Below, in pieces: positions 1 through 11,898 of a stretch of DNA of 64,000 nt. The stretch lies in contig CALYLW010000555.1 in NCBI GenBank assembly GCA_944989445.1, positions 541,636 through 605,635 of the forward strand, read 5' to 3'. Numbering within the stretch: position 1 is the stretch's first letter; every line of letters starts with the position of its first letter. The DNA comes from Ampullaceana balthica (lineage: Eukaryota; Mollusca; Gastropoda; Lymnaeidae). The notes beneath the pieces were generated by a model that saw only the letters and a program-made list of their open reading frames with translations, searched no databases and was not told the origin of the DNA. A program made the position numbers and the translations under genes.

Positions 1-396
1 TTTGTTGTGTTTAGTCCTGCATTCTTATTAGAGTTTTAAATGTTTATTTAAGGAACTTAAAATCATTTTTTGTTTTTATTAAGTTATTTTGATTTTCCGA
101 AAGTTTGATGCTCAAACTTCCAGGGATAAATCATTTTTATTTAAATTCTGAATTAAATTTTTTAGTTTATTTATTAGTATAATATTATTGGCACTCTTTT
201 TGTGTGTGTTACTAATCCTGACCAATCCGCTACACCAAAGTCTCTGTGTTTTTCATTATTTGTAGGATAACATTAAATGGTCTTAAACTGAACTATTTTG
301 CCAGCTGAAATTATAATTTCTTTCAGATAGAAAACTATTACAAGAACTAAAAATAGTAGCTCTTAAAATTTTATGAGTAAAAATAAAAAAAACAAA
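1..396. other. No gene recognised
   Basis: AT-rich, no domain-bearing frame. Confidence 0.5.
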
Positions 397-881
397 ACCG
401 TTAAAAACAAGTTTTTTACCATAAATCCTTTATATAGGAGACATAACTAAAAGAATGTTCATTATAATACGCAGCGCAAGATAATACAAAAATACAAAAT
501 TTTAGTTATGTATCGTAAATCATGTTAAATATATTGCGCACCGATCGGTAATATATTTTTAAAAAGTATCGTCAATAAAATACGCACCTTATTGCGCGAC
601 AGGAAATGTTGTTCAAAATGATACGCATCACGACACTCAAGCACAAAAATTAACATGATACATAGAGATAAATAAAATAATCTAAAAATTCAATAATGTA
701 ATTACAATACATGCGATCGATCTGAAATTTTGATACATCGTTTTTATCATTGGCTCGAGTCTGCCTGCAACATTTCAGCTCGCTAGCTTACGAGGAAGTT
801 GGTTAAAAATTGATCCAATTTTTTTTTGGCAAGCAAGCAATCAAGGGCTCAGACACCACACGTTAATATAAAGGATTTAAT
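397..881 (-). mobile_element. MITE family A, full copy
   Basis: Ends are inverted (ataaatcctttatata at left, tataaaggattt at right). The interior has several versions of the motif gcgYattataTTRaaca. Same family as 4668, 5172, 15375, 37825 and 38325. No coding capacity. Confidence 0.8.
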
Positions 882-2116
882 AAGTTATTCTCTTTTAAAC
901 TAAGTTCATAAATTACTGTCTTCTTTTTATCCTACTTTTTATATGTGCATGTAATATGTATATGATAAATTATTTCTTTAAATATTTAGGCTTTTTATTA
1001 ATTATGAACATTTTTAAAAATACATTATATTTTGTTCTCTTTTGTGACCTATTACTTTCCTGAATATAAAGAAATTGTTAGTATATTGAAGAGATTCATT
1101 GCAATGGTTTGATGTAAACAAAAATAATATGAAAAAATGTACTTTGAATGATCAACGCAGCATTTATTATTTAACACTTAGTTATTTGTTTGAGTTACTG
1201 TCACTGCTATTTATGGCAAGTTGAACAAACTGATGAGTCATCTTGCACATAGTAAAACAAACTATTGGAGGCCTATAAAAAATTTAATCAAATTCTACCT
1301 CATTATCAAAACATTTTAGAGTTTTTATTTCGCCCAAAGACTATAAACTTATTATTCTGAGTTTTCTATGTTAAAGTCTGATAGGATATTCAGCAATTGA
1401 AGGTGAACTCCCAGGATTATGAGAAATTTAGATTTTTTCACAAATAACAGCTCCCAAATTAACTACCCTTTTCATAAAATTTGATTTATTAACCATATCT
1501 ACTTAAGACTAGATGTTTCTTTTTGTCTAGCAAGTTGCCACATGGCAACTCTGAAAATATATGTAACATGAACAACACACCTTAGACACACCTTTTCCCC
1601 CTTTCTTACGATCATAGCTGACCCTTGCTAGGGTCGGCCAATTACAGTTTATGGTCAGCAAGCTAGGTTGGTGCAGGGTGCGGGCAGGTAGCTAACTGCA
1701 GTGCGCATGTCTCGAGACCATCAATACGTCAGCGATGTCTCCCCCACCCTCCGATGTTCATTCGCGTTGTTTTGATTTCTTCGTACTTCAGTTTATGTCT
1801 GTTCCATCTCCCCTTTCTATGCACTATCTATGAGCAATTCTGCGGTGTATGCTACACCACGGTCGTATCAAGTATTTTATAAATTTTTAACCTGCACATA
1901 AAAATGAATGGTTTAAACAACCTTAACATACAATAATATCTGAGATTGTAACCATTTTAAAATAGTATACAATCAAACAATACGTATATTTTACCTTTTA
2001 GAAAAAAAGTGTTTTTTTTATTAAAAGCAAATATTTCATAACCTTTTCATTCAAACTTGAAAGGGAACAATTGATACGAAATAAAATAAATGAGTGTAAA
2101 TTAAAAGAAAACAAAA
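882..2116. other. No gene recognised; 3' flank of lectin gene 1
   Basis: From about 1900 the sequence aligns with the 3' flanks of genes 2 and 3 (caattcaaacttgaa-type landmarks). A GC-richer patch at 1610-1760 is unclassified. Confidence 0.45.
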
Positions 2117-2241
2117 TTAACACCAAGGATTCATTTCGCACAGAAAGTATGACGCAGTGTTGCACAGAATATCATCAACACTATCGTAAGGGGGAATTGT
2201 GATGACACAATCTGCGTCTGTGGAGTTTTCAGGATCTACGT
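2117..2241 (-). CDS. Lectin gene 1 exon 6 (end of CTLD, stop)
   Basis: Acceptor tgtttcag|ACGTAGAT. Encodes the last three CTLD cysteines (DCV, ILCN, YFLCE) and ends MNPWC before TAA at 2119-2117. The usual WND motif is replaced by DDI. Confidence 0.8.
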
Positions 2242-5200
2242 CTGAAACATATCAAAGAGAAACGTCTTACTTTATAAAGTTTCAAATTAATTATAATACA
2301 CTTAAAATTTATTATTGATTGCGTACGCTAAAGATAATAATATTTCCGTTTATACATACACATTTTCCACATGAACTAACAATATTGTTTTTGGTCTATA
2401 AATGGAAAATGAATTGAAACATGAATACATATCACAATGTCAGATCACCGCCATAGGGATTAATTCATGATATTGGAAGCGATGTTATTGTAATGACAGT
2501 TTTTATTCTTTAATATACATTTATTATTCTAGACAAAAGCTTAATCTCCGAAAATTAAAACTAATGTAAAGTGTTTGCTTCGAATTATACACTTTATTTC
2601 AAATGTAAATCAAATGATTATAAAAACGTGTTCTTAAAGGTTAGATACAACTATATTTAAAGAATAACTTTTTGCTTTATTTGAATTATTAACTTATATT
2701 ATTAGCTAGGTATTGTGTACGTTTCTTTTCCCACCGTGATATGGAATGGGTAAGCTGTTGAGCTGAGTGGCCGTGTTATCGTCTGCCCATCTATAGACCT
2801 CTTCCCGAACCATGTCATCTAAGCCGATCCAAAAGTTTGTCCAATTGTACTCGTATTGAAATTGAAGAATGGCGTGTAGGATATAAACTTTCTCCATTGT
2901 TTTAATTGTGTATAGGTTAGCACCTAGACCTGCTCAAAAAAATTACAAAATGAAATATTTTAGTACGCATTGACCGTTGTATATGACGTGTCCAACGGAC
3001 GCATTGACTATTGTATATGACGTGTCCAACGGACCCATTGACCGTTGTAAATGACGTGTCCCACTGACGCATTGACCGTTGTATATGACGTGTCCCACTG
3101 ACGCATTGACCTGTGTATATGACGTGTCCCACGGACGCATTGACCGTTGTATATGACGTGTCCCACTGACGCATTGACCGTTGTATATGACGTGTCCCAC
3201 GGACCCATTGACCGTTGTATATGACGTGTCCCACTGACGCATTGACCGTTGTATATGACGTGTCCCACGGACCCATTGACCGTTGTATATGACGTGTCCC
3301 ACAGACGCATTGACCGTTGTATATGACGTGTCCCACTGACGCATTGACCGTTATATATGACGTGTCCCACGGACGCATTGACCGTTGTATATGACGTGTC
3401 CCACGGACCTATTGACCGTTGTATATGACGTGTCCCACAGACGCATTGACCGATGTATATGACGTGTCCAACGGACGCATTGACCGTTGTATATGACGTG
3501 TCCCACTGACCCATTGACCGTTGTATATGACGTGTCTCACGGACGCATTGACCGTTGTATATGACGTGCCCCACGGACCCATTGACCGTTGTATATGACG
3601 TGTCCCACAGACGCATTAACCGATCTATATGACGTGTCCCACAGACGCATTGACCGTTGTATATGACGTGTCCCACGGACCCATTGACCGTTGTATATGA
3701 CGTGTCCCACTGACGCATTGACCGTTGTATATGACGTGTCCCACGGACCCATTGACCATTGTATATGACGTGTCCCACAGACGCATTGACCGTTGTATAT
3801 GACGTGTCCCACTGACGCATTGACCGTTATATATGACGTGTCCCACGGACGCATTGACCGTTGTATATGACGTGTCCCACAGACGCATTAACCGATCTAT
3901 ATGACGTGTCCCACAGACGCATTGACCGATGTATATGACGTGTCCAACGGACGCATTGACCGTTGTATATGACGTGTCCCACGGACCCATTGACCGTTGT
4001 ATATGACGTGTCTCACGGACGCATTGACCGTTGTATATGACGTGTCTCACGGACCCATTGACCGTTGTATATGACGTGTCCCACAGACGCATTAACCGAT
4101 GTATATGACGTGTCCCACAGACGCATTGACCGTTGTTTCTGACATACCGCCACGTCGGATATCATTCGTTATATTCAGGTGCACAACAAACGTCAAAACA
4201 AACAAATATATGTGTGGGGATGTTGTTCAGTTACAGAAAAGAACCCATTTCTTTCCTTAAGAGACATTGAGATACAAGCTGGATTCAGACGTTTAATTTT
4301 ATTTAATACATTTTTTCTTTTACTGAAGTCAACAGTTACCTTTTTTTACGCATAATGATGTATTCCTGTAAGAAGCAGTAACGACATGCATCAATTAATT
4401 ACAACATTGTTGCACAAAATTCAAAATACGAAAGCTCTCAAGGCAGAAATTGTAAGACTTTGGTTATGCTATCATAACGTTTGAATATATAGGTGATACA
4501 TAATGGTTAATACATGTATGTTATTTTTTCTTATACACACAAAAACGGGAAACTTTTTAAAGATTCTAAAAAGCCAAGAGTTATACAAAAAATATCTTTA
4601 TTAATTATAAATGAAACCTTAAAATATGCCATTTAAGAAAACAGAATGGAAGTCATCACTTTTTTAAAATAAAATCCTTTATATTAACTCATGGTGTCTG
4701 CTTCCTTGCTTGTGTCAGATGATGCCGAAAAAACTTTGGATCGATTTTTAACCCACTCCCTCGTAAGCTAGCGAGCTGAAATTTTGCAGGCAGACTCGTG
4801 CCGATGATAAAAACGATTTATCAAAATTTCAGATAAATCGAATGCACGTAATTAAATTAATGACTTTGTAGATGATCTTTATTTATCCCTATGTAACATG
4901 TTAAATTTTTTTTGCTTTTTATGTCGTAGGGCGTATTATATTGAACAACCTTTCCTGTCGCGCTATAAGGTGCGTTTTTTTATTGACAATACTTTTTATA
5001 AACATATTCCTGATCGGTGCGCATTATATTAAACATGTTTTACGACGCATAATTACAATTTTGTATTTTTGGATAGTCTTGCGCTGCGAATTATAATGAA
5101 GATTCTTTTAGCTATGTCTCGTATATAAATGATTTATAGTAAAAAAACTAAGTTTTTTTACGTTTTTGTAAAAATTAAATCCTTTATATTAACTCGTGGT

Positions 5201-8153
5201 GTTTGCTTGAAGCCTTGATTGAATACCGAAAAAAACTTTTGGTATGATTTTTAACCCACTTCCTCGTAAGCTATCATGCTGAAATTTCGCTGGTAGGCTC
5301 GTGTCGATGATACAAATTATTTATCAAAATTTCATATCGATCGCATGTACTGTAATTAAAATTAATTTATATTTATTTATTTATATCTATTCATATACAT
5401 AGTCCCATAATGAACTTATTATTTCATTCAAAATTATTTTTAATCAATTCATTTTTTTAGAGTTGCAGTTGTATTGTATTTGTTATATTACTGTATTTCC
5501 TTTGCCTTTAAGATGACTCAAAGCAATTTTTCTTTATTGTCTTTGACAGTAGATACTACCTGCGTACTGTCTTCTATGTTGAGCATACTAAAGGGCATAG
5601 AGTATAGAGCACGCGGAGGTCCACGTAAGTGCTCCAAGGATACACTCAAAACTGCGCTAAAGGCCTTCGGCATGGGATGCGCCCCCTGGGATGAAGCAGC
5701 CAGCGACTTAGTCCCCTAGCGCTGTATGATACGAAGGGGTGCAGCTGTCTGTGAGGGTAAAAGACAACAGGCTGCCAAGACCAAACGTCAGGCGAGGAAC
5801 GAACGTGTTCAAAACCATCCTGAAGGGATCTCATCCATCTTCTGTTCGACCTGCGAACGCAAATATCGTGCTAGAATAGGGCCAATAAGCCACCAGATGA
5901 CACGTGGCGGCTCAGGACTAATATGACGAGAGTGGTCATCGTCGACTACGACGGACAATAAGCCACCAGATGACACGTGGCGGCTCAGGACTAATATGAT
6001 GAGAGTGGTCATCGTCGACTACGACGGACAATAAGCCACCAGATGACATGTGGCGGCTCAGGACTAATATGACGAGAGTGGTCATCGTCGACTACGACGG
6101 ACAAACACTAGTCAACTGTCTTGGTAACACCCAAAATTACTGAAATTTTATCTTTTCCCCGATTTACTTGATTCTTTTTCTTTTGCATTCTTGTGCCAAA
6201 TACTATTTTTTTTAAAAGCCAAATGGAACCATTGTAATAGTTGTCTCTATTTATGCTATCTGGACTTCTCTCCAGTAATCCGTGTTCTGTTAATCAGTGC
6301 CTCTTACAAATTTATCTACATTACTTAGTAATTCAAACTTCAATAATAAAAAAAACCCATTTAAATGTTATCAAGAAGCTACAGTAAAAGTATAAAAGTT
6401 AGCATGACCTAAGACAAAAAAACTCTTAATAAAATGTATACGGTGCAGTACTTCTTTTGTCAGATACTAATGAAAATGAGTTTTTATGTTAAGAATTTTA
6501 CCTATACAAGCATCTCTTGCTGTTGTGTAGTTGGCATCTTCATGTGACATACGAACACATACAGTAGTACTTCCGTTGGTCATAACTGTGAAGTTGGCTG
6601 TTGTATTACAGAACGTGTTGATCCTCTCAGCGTTAACTCGACTCTGTGTTGACACCGTAAATCCCAAGTTAGCATCGCCTATGGCATAATTAATGTTCAA
6701 AATTATTATACGTAAATGGAATATTATTCTTTTCTAAACTGCATTGCCATATCTTAAATGATCTTGCAACAAAACTGTATACATGAGCATCATTATTCTG
6801 AACATATTTATCATTTAATTAAAAATATATTATATAATTATTAGTAGTCGCATTATAGGAAAATATTTAAATGTTTTTGAAAACCTTGATAAGGTGAATA
6901 ATGCTTTTTATACATAATAATGAGTAACTCTATGTCATATTATATATAAATAAACATATTATAAAGATATTAAACACCTTACAAATCATGCTTTTTTGTG
7001 TCAAAGAATTGTTGCATGTCCCATTACAAAACATTCCCAGAGAGTAGAGTCCTGTCATTTCATCACGTGATGTTATTGACGGAATTATCCAATAACCTAA
7101 TGTAGACGAAAGTCTATAATTGTAAATGCTTCCGATTCTACAATATACTAAACAATAATCTCACATTGCGAGCTAGAACATGAATAACATGATTACAAAT
7201 ATATATATTTTAAAAATATTTAAGACACGCTCTAAACATCTGTCAAAGTCTTTGAAATTGAGCACGATTCCTGGGAAGCAATACCCCACGACCTACCCGC
7301 CTGTCACCCATTCATATGGAATGGCGCAGCTACTTAAGAAACAGACAGCTGAAGTCAGCTAAGTTGAGGACTAAGGCCAGGGAAAGTCGTGCACCAAACT
7401 CTCCTAATGGGGTCCCTAACATAACTAGACCGATCTTTGGGTGCACCAATCTGGCGAATATAGGTCTCATAAGTAACGAGCAATTAATTTCAACGGGCTT
7501 TAAATAGTATGTTCAGGGTTCTATTCTTCCATCATGAAAGATGAACATAAATAATGGTTAAAAGAAATATTTGATAATATCCTGATATAATAAATTATTA
7601 CATTGTCAGTTTTCAGTGAAAGTTAAAAAAAATGAAATGTTTAGTGACGACTTACCCAAGGTACAAGTTCTTGTAAGTTCGTTGTAATAAAAACTACAAC
7701 ATTTCTCTTCAAACTTGTGACAGTTTTGGGAACATCCTCCAAGATTTACATTGTAGATAGTCACATTTATTGGATTAAGGGTAACATTGAGGTCAGTAAT
7801 CTTTACCAATGATTTCATTGTTGCCCCAGTGGCCACTTTTAGGACGGAAAACATTTTTACAATAACTTTTGAATATCAGAAATGTCATCAGCTTTGCAAT
7901 ACATAGTATTATTTAAACATTCGGTATTATTAAATATGTTCTTCAAAATTTTAAACAAAAAGTATGTATTTAAAAATACAATTGCTCATGATCTTTTAGG
8001 AAAATCTAAAAGAGATAATTTTTAAATGATTTAAGTAAAATTAGATAATCAAAAATTGTTTAAGCAAAATAAATTGAGCTAAAATATGACCTTAACATAT
8101 AGGAACTAACCTGAGACATCTACTAGAATGAAAATGATAATGTTAATTATCAT
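2117..8153 (-). CDS. Lectin gene 1: secreted PAN-like + C-type lectin protein (6 exons)
   Basis: Spliced model read from high to low coordinates: exon 1 8153-8111, exon 2 7835-7656, exon 3 7096-6983, exon 4 6678-6502, exon 5 2929-2735, exon 6 2241-2117, giving 277 aa. Every junction is GT-AG and phase 1, so exons 2-5 are all symmetrical. Order in the product: short hydrophobic leader; PAN/apple-like Cys module; Cys linker with CNGTC; then a CTLD running from DAC in exon 4 through WIGLDD and YRWADDN in exon 5 to DCV, LCN and FLCE in exon 6. Many N-glycosylation sequons point to secretion. It is probably a secreted recognition lectin, by family resemblance only. The usual EPN/QPD and WND calcium and sugar motifs are absent, so sugar binding is uncertain. 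Intron 4 (3.6 kb) holds a minisatellite and several transposons. No coding break seen. The splice model is untested against RNA. Confidence 0.8.
2735..2929 (-). CDS. Lectin gene 1 exon 5 (CTLD core)
   Basis: 195 nt. Encodes LGANLYTIKTMEK and then the CTLD signature WIGLDDMVREEVYRWADDN. The donor is taken at CACG|GTGGG because that keeps phase 1 and matches the positions used in genes 2 and 3. It is 9-12 nt longer than the other two copies, through extra residues just before WIGLDD. Confidence 0.75.
2965..4136. repeat. 34-bp minisatellite, about 34 units, in intron 4 of lectin gene 1
   Basis: The unit begins acgcattgaccgttgtatat and continues gacgtgtcccactg. The first (2965) and last (4121) unit starts are 1156 bp apart, exactly 34 x 34, so the array has no net indel; units differ only by a few substitutions. 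Each carries a TGACGTG motif. Because 34 is not a multiple of three, all three minus frames read open as 34-residue repeats; I regard those as artefacts. Confidence 0.95.
4140..4660. other. Rest of intron 4, lectin gene 1
   Basis: 4140-4230 aligns with the homologous introns of genes 2 and 3 (aggtgcacaacaaacg). The remainder is AT-rich without features. Confidence 0.5.
4668..5168 (+). mobile_element. MITE family A, full copy (first of a tandem pair)
   Basis: Begins aaatcctttatattaactc and ends atttatagtaaaaaaactaag. It carries the four internal gcgYatta sub-repeats. A second, truncated copy starts directly after it in the same orientation. Confidence 0.8.
5172..5400 (+). mobile_element. MITE family A, truncated copy (second of a tandem pair)
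   Basis: Starts aaatcctttatattaactcg and stays alignable through the cgtaagcta and tcgcatgtactgtaatt landmarks, then breaks off before the gcgYatta sub-repeats. Confidence 0.75.
5585..5930 (+). pseudogene. LINE family B: C-terminal end of the ORF with zinc-finger tail
   Basis: Two frames (5474-5719 and 5726-5926) together read GGPRKCSKDTLKTALKAFGM, then a basic linker AKTKRQARNERVQ, then FCSTCERKYRARIGPISHQM, a CxxC-x(n)-H finger typical of the C-terminus of some non-LTR retrotransposon proteins. Only the 3' end is present. The same finger occurs in intron 2 of all three lectin genes. Confidence 0.7.
5884..6102. repeat. Three tandem copies of a 73-bp unit after a LINE ORF
   Basis: The unit starts aataagccaccagatgacac and ends in the near-palindromic gtcatcgtcgactacgacgg. 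Starts at 5884, 5957 and 6030. It overlaps and follows the C-terminal codons of a LINE, so it is probably that element's repeated 3' UTR. Confidence 0.88.
6502..6678 (-). CDS. Lectin gene 1 exon 4 (start of CTLD)
   Basis: 177 nt, phase 1 at both ends. Acceptor gccatag|GCGATGC, donor TGTATAG|GTAAAA. Contains FCNTTANFTV, a run of N-glycosylation sequons, and NYTTARDAC, which matches the first helix and first cysteine of a CTLD. Confidence 0.8.
6983..7096 (-). CDS. Lectin gene 1 exon 3 (Cys linker)
   Basis: 114 nt, phase 1 at both ends. Acceptor ctacattag|GTTATTGG, donor ATTT|GTAAGG. Encodes YWIIPSITSRDEMTGLYSLG followed by MFCNGTC. Conserved at similar level in all three genes; no named domain recognised. 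Confidence 0.75.
7225..7545 (+). pseudogene. LINE family B 3' relict in intron 2 of lectin gene 1
   Basis: Remains of the same C-terminal region: a degraded basic linker (RTKARESRAPNSPN) and a finger-like ANIGLIS. Antisense to the lectin gene. Occupies the same intron position as the relicts at 28040 and 56890. Confidence 0.65.
7656..7835 (-). CDS. Lectin gene 1 exon 2 (PAN/apple-like module)
   Basis: 180 nt, phase 1 at both ends. The cysteine pattern GGCxxNCxxxxxKCCxFYYNxxTRxCTLG resembles the core of a PAN/apple domain, and three NxT/S sequons precede or lie in it. The acceptor is AAAAG|TGGCC. The stronger upstream acceptor of the paralogues is mutated here (ccg in place of cag). Confidence 0.75.
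8111..8153 (-). CDS. Lectin gene 1 exon 1 (signal peptide)
   Basis: Encodes MIINIIIFILVDVS plus one base before a GT donor (TCAG|GTTAG). The hydrophobic stretch fits a secretion leader. The upstream ATG used by genes 2 and 3 (ATGAAG...) reads ACAGGAAGG here, so this gene must start at the internal ATG and has a shorter leader. Confidence 0.7.
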
Positions 8154-8529
8154 ATCCTTCCTGTTTCTAGCTCAATTTAGACATGAAAAATGAAATATTC
8201 TTCAGTTTTATAATTATCAAAAAATAAGAACAGCAATAGTAGAAAAAGTCATCCGTCAGGAAAAAATGGAAATTCGTATTTCTATATTATTCTAAAAAAA
8301 ATGTTAGAAAATTATACATCAATTTAGATTTTTTAAAAATAAATTTTAAATGATTTTTTAACGTTATTAAAGAAACATAAATAAAAAGCTAGCGCAATAA
8401 ATAAATATTGCTCATTATTAAATGTTTTCATAAAAAATACCATATAATGGTTATAGAGTTTATGTCAATTTTTATTAATTTTTTAATGAAAACTTCAAAT
8501 CATCAAAGTATAAAAAAGGCGAAACAAGG

Positions 8530-9570
8530 AGTTAAATTATAAAATCCTTAAAAATGAAAAGTTATATGCATGAGCCTTACAATCATAAATTTAGTACGAC
8601 CAGCAGAGGTTTACTAATGAAATAAAACAATTTCAGCAAGACGGTGCAATTTTCTCGCCTTGTTATAGAAAAATGACAATAAATTTTGTTTCTTGTTTTA
8701 TTTGACGTCAATTTTGAGTTCATCAATAATTGAACAACTTGTGACACATGTCTTAAAAATCAAGTTTGCTTTAAAATTTTTGAAAACAACTAACAAATAA
8801 ACGTTTACTTAACTAAAATATAGATGATCTTTAAACTGAGTAAAATTGATGAATGACTCTTTGAAAACTCATATCACATGTCTTCAAGCCTTGTACTGTT
8901 ACAGACAAATGATAACTATAGCAAACCGTCATGTTTGCTTTATAATAGCAGAGAAGCGAAGAAAAGCTATACATTGTCTATTAGTCTGAACATTTGTTAA
9001 CTTATTATGAACTTGCCTTAAAGCTCAAATATAAATATGTTACGAACCATACACAGATTTAAAAAAAGAAATTGGTGTAGTTTTGTCAATAAAAAATTCA
9101 CTAACATAAATAATAATAAAACTACTTAGTAACTGTATTTATCTCAACGATCACCTTGTTCGGTTACATGAATATAAATATTACTGTCCGCTATATAAAT
9201 AATTTTTATAATAGTTTTTAATTTTTTTTTAATACCGACGTTCATAAGCTAACAAGATTTGTAAAATTATAGTTACACAGGCATCAGCAATAACAATTAA
9301 ACTAAAACAGGTAGAGTAAGACTTTATTTAAACCGTGGCAATTTTTGTGTTTTGAAATAATGTCATGAATTTGCATTTTAATGTTTGTGTCAATTTCCAT
9401 TTACAAAAAAAAATTTCTGATGCGATGAAATGTCCTATTTCTTTAAGACGCATAATATTTTCACAAATACACTTCAGTGGTTTGTTCCTTGTTTTATACT
9501 TTTTGTCTTTTTTATTATGAATACGTTAAAATTGAAATTTTATAAGCTAAAAAATTATGAAATAAACAAT
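8530..9570 (-). promoter_or_regulatory. Conserved block upstream of lectin gene 1
   Basis: About 1 kb 5' of exon 1 can be aligned by eye with 29460-30535 and 58270-58990. Shared landmarks include gagttcatcaataattga near 8716 and a gcagagaagcgaagaaaagc block near 8950. It may carry the promoter or just be part of the duplicated unit. No core promoter motif is claimed. Confidence 0.45.
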
Positions 9571-10029
9571 TCATGTACAATATTTTTAACACTTCAGCTT
9601 CAATTATTTTTGTGTAGCAATTTCATATTTCCTTAAATTTTCTTTTTTTCTCTACCTAATTGATTAGGAAAAATCCTTGGTTTACATTTCTGTGCAATAG
9701 TATTGCTGGCTTAGGATGTGCGATATATGTACCACTGAACACATACAAGTACAATTTTTTGTGTTGAAAGAAAATAAGCGACTGTATCTGAAATACACTT
9801 ATTTTTGTGTAAATTTATAAGTTATATTAAAGATTTAGGCTATTACAAATCTAAAATTAACAATGATATATAACATCTTTATTATTTTTTAGCAATATCA
9901 TGCCAAATTCTGAAAAAATTGCGAAACTAAAACAAACCCTTGAACCATAGTGTGAGCTACTACATTACTAATTAGTTTCAAATTGTGTTCAAATAAATAT
10001 TTTCTCAACTTAGACTTACACGTAAGAGG

Positions 10030-10593
10030 TAAATAAAACAAACCCGTAAAAACAAGGTTTTTGACTATAAATGCCTTATATATGAGACATAACTAACAGT
10101 ATTGATTATTTTCAAACGCGACAAACATTTACAGACTGAATCTGTCTTAACTCAACTTTGCTTCATAACCCTGGGGGGACGGGGGTGGGAGAGGGGAAAA
10201 GGCTGGTCACCGATCGCTTGACCGAGCTCAGCGTGACACGTAAAATGTAAACAAAAGCACGCCGGTACTTCGATGGGTCGCGTCAACGCGTCAACTCAAA
10301 CTTTCACGTGGAATAAAAACAATAACATACAGTGAATTTGAATTACATACGTTATATAAGCATAAACTAAAAATGCATACATTTAATTACTTTATGTTCG
10401 ATTGATCTGTTTGATACGATGCATTGTTAGGTGAGACGGGTCCGTGTGCCAAATTTCAGCTCGATCGGATCACGGAAGTGGGTCATTTTTGACTTGTGTT
10501 TTTCCGCCCGCCCAAGACAGAGAGACAGAGGGAGAGATGACGACAGAACGACAGAGAGAGACGGCGGTGAAGTTAATATAAGGGATTTAAAAA
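10030..10593 (+). mobile_element. MITE family B copy
   Basis: Shares ends with family A (aaaaacaaggtttttgacta...tatatgagacataact at left, ttaatataagggattt at right) but has another interior: caaacgcgacaaacattta, a G-rich stretch, and agctcgatcggatcacgga. Confidence 0.7.
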
Positions 10594-10639
10594 GGAAATA
10601 TTGATCAGGATGTAAATAGTCAGAACACATCATCATTAT

Positions 10640-11640
10640 TTGGTATGAAATAAAAGATTACATGCCAGGCAGAGGCCTTCATTACATTTGCAACAAGGAA
10701 TGAAAAGTCTTTTCTTACATCCTTCTCCAGCAGACTTTTCCTTTTGTTATCGGGTGTTTCAACAAAATTATGTTTTTTATCCTCCATCAAAACGGGTATT
10801 ATCTTACACTGGTGTGTCCCCCTTTGTTTAGTAGGATGCCGGTCTACCAGCTCCCTTAAGTGATGTACAAAACCGAGTACGATATGTCTGAACTATCTGA
10901 TCTATGAATTCAAACTGTGACAAACCCCCGCCAGATTTCTTAGGAAACAACCAAACATTTTGTTCTGTTTCATCTATCAACCAAGTAAATATAGACAAAC
11001 GCCACATTTTTTCCTCGAATAGCAATAGGATATTTGTTTACATTTAGCTTCTACCTATCCGCTGCACTTGTATGTTGATTCTACATTCTTTTTCTTGCTC
11101 TGTAAGTACTTCTTTCTCTGCTTGATGCATAGTTTGTTTGGAATGTTGGATGCCACTGATACGACTGCATTATCCATCGATCTACATACCATGATTTTGG
11201 TCACTTTGTAGCGAACTCGGATCTTCCTCTCTTTTGGTTCTTCACAGCATCAACTTATTTCAGGGGACAATGTTTACACCTGTTTGATCTAATTGTCCAA
11301 GTAGCACCCTAACTTCTATCATTGAGTTCTTTGATAGGTTGAAATGAAGTAAAGAGATTATCAAAATATATATTATATGGAAGTAACCGTTTATATTCTG
11401 TCAATGAACCAATGTCTTCAAGACTATAGCGGCACAAGTGCCATATACTTTCTCGTTCAGTTCTTTTCCTCAGAAGTACGTCCTTGATGAAGATCAAAGG
11501 TAATTAGATAAACTTCGTCTCATTAATCTCAATGTAAACTTCTGCATGCTTATCATCGTATTCTAATATAGATACTATTTCGTGATGCATAGTCAGGGAT
11601 CTCAAATATGAAACATAAAATGAAATTCGAACATGCTAGA
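10640..11640 (-). pseudogene. piggyBac-type transposase relict (C-terminal half)
   Basis: The minus strand reads YNIYFDNLFTSFQPIKELND (11.35 kb), a hallmark of the piggyBac catalytic core, then KNQKRGRSEFATK, then the downstream IFTWLIDETEQNVWL, FEFIDQIVQTYRTRF and a C-terminal Cys-rich stretch (CKCNEGLCLACNLLFHTK). Frames shift repeatedly and stops intervene, so it is dead. The N-terminal half and terminal repeats were not found; the 43-bp satellite begins just upstream. Confidence 0.78.
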
Positions 11641-11898
11641 AATTCGATATTCATTAAATATGTGTCCACAGAAAAAAATGAAACTTGATTAGCTCAGCGA
11701 ACCATATATGGCACAGCAAATGTAAATTATATGCAGAAAAAAAATGAAAAAGAAAAATATGAAAGTTAACTAGAGATGTCATTTTATTGTTTGTTAAATA
11801 TATGCAATTTTTACTGGAAGCCATTGTTTTTGGTAGGGAAAAGACACTTCTTTTAAAGGTGACTTCAAACAAAAGACTAGCAGATTTGCGGGACTGTG

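Noticed and set aside
2917..4092. Long minus-strand frames with 34-residue repeats (WDTSYTTVNASVGHVIYNGQ)
   Set aside because: They arise because the 34-bp unit lacks stops in all three minus frames; three overlapping frames read equally well and the array lies in an intron.
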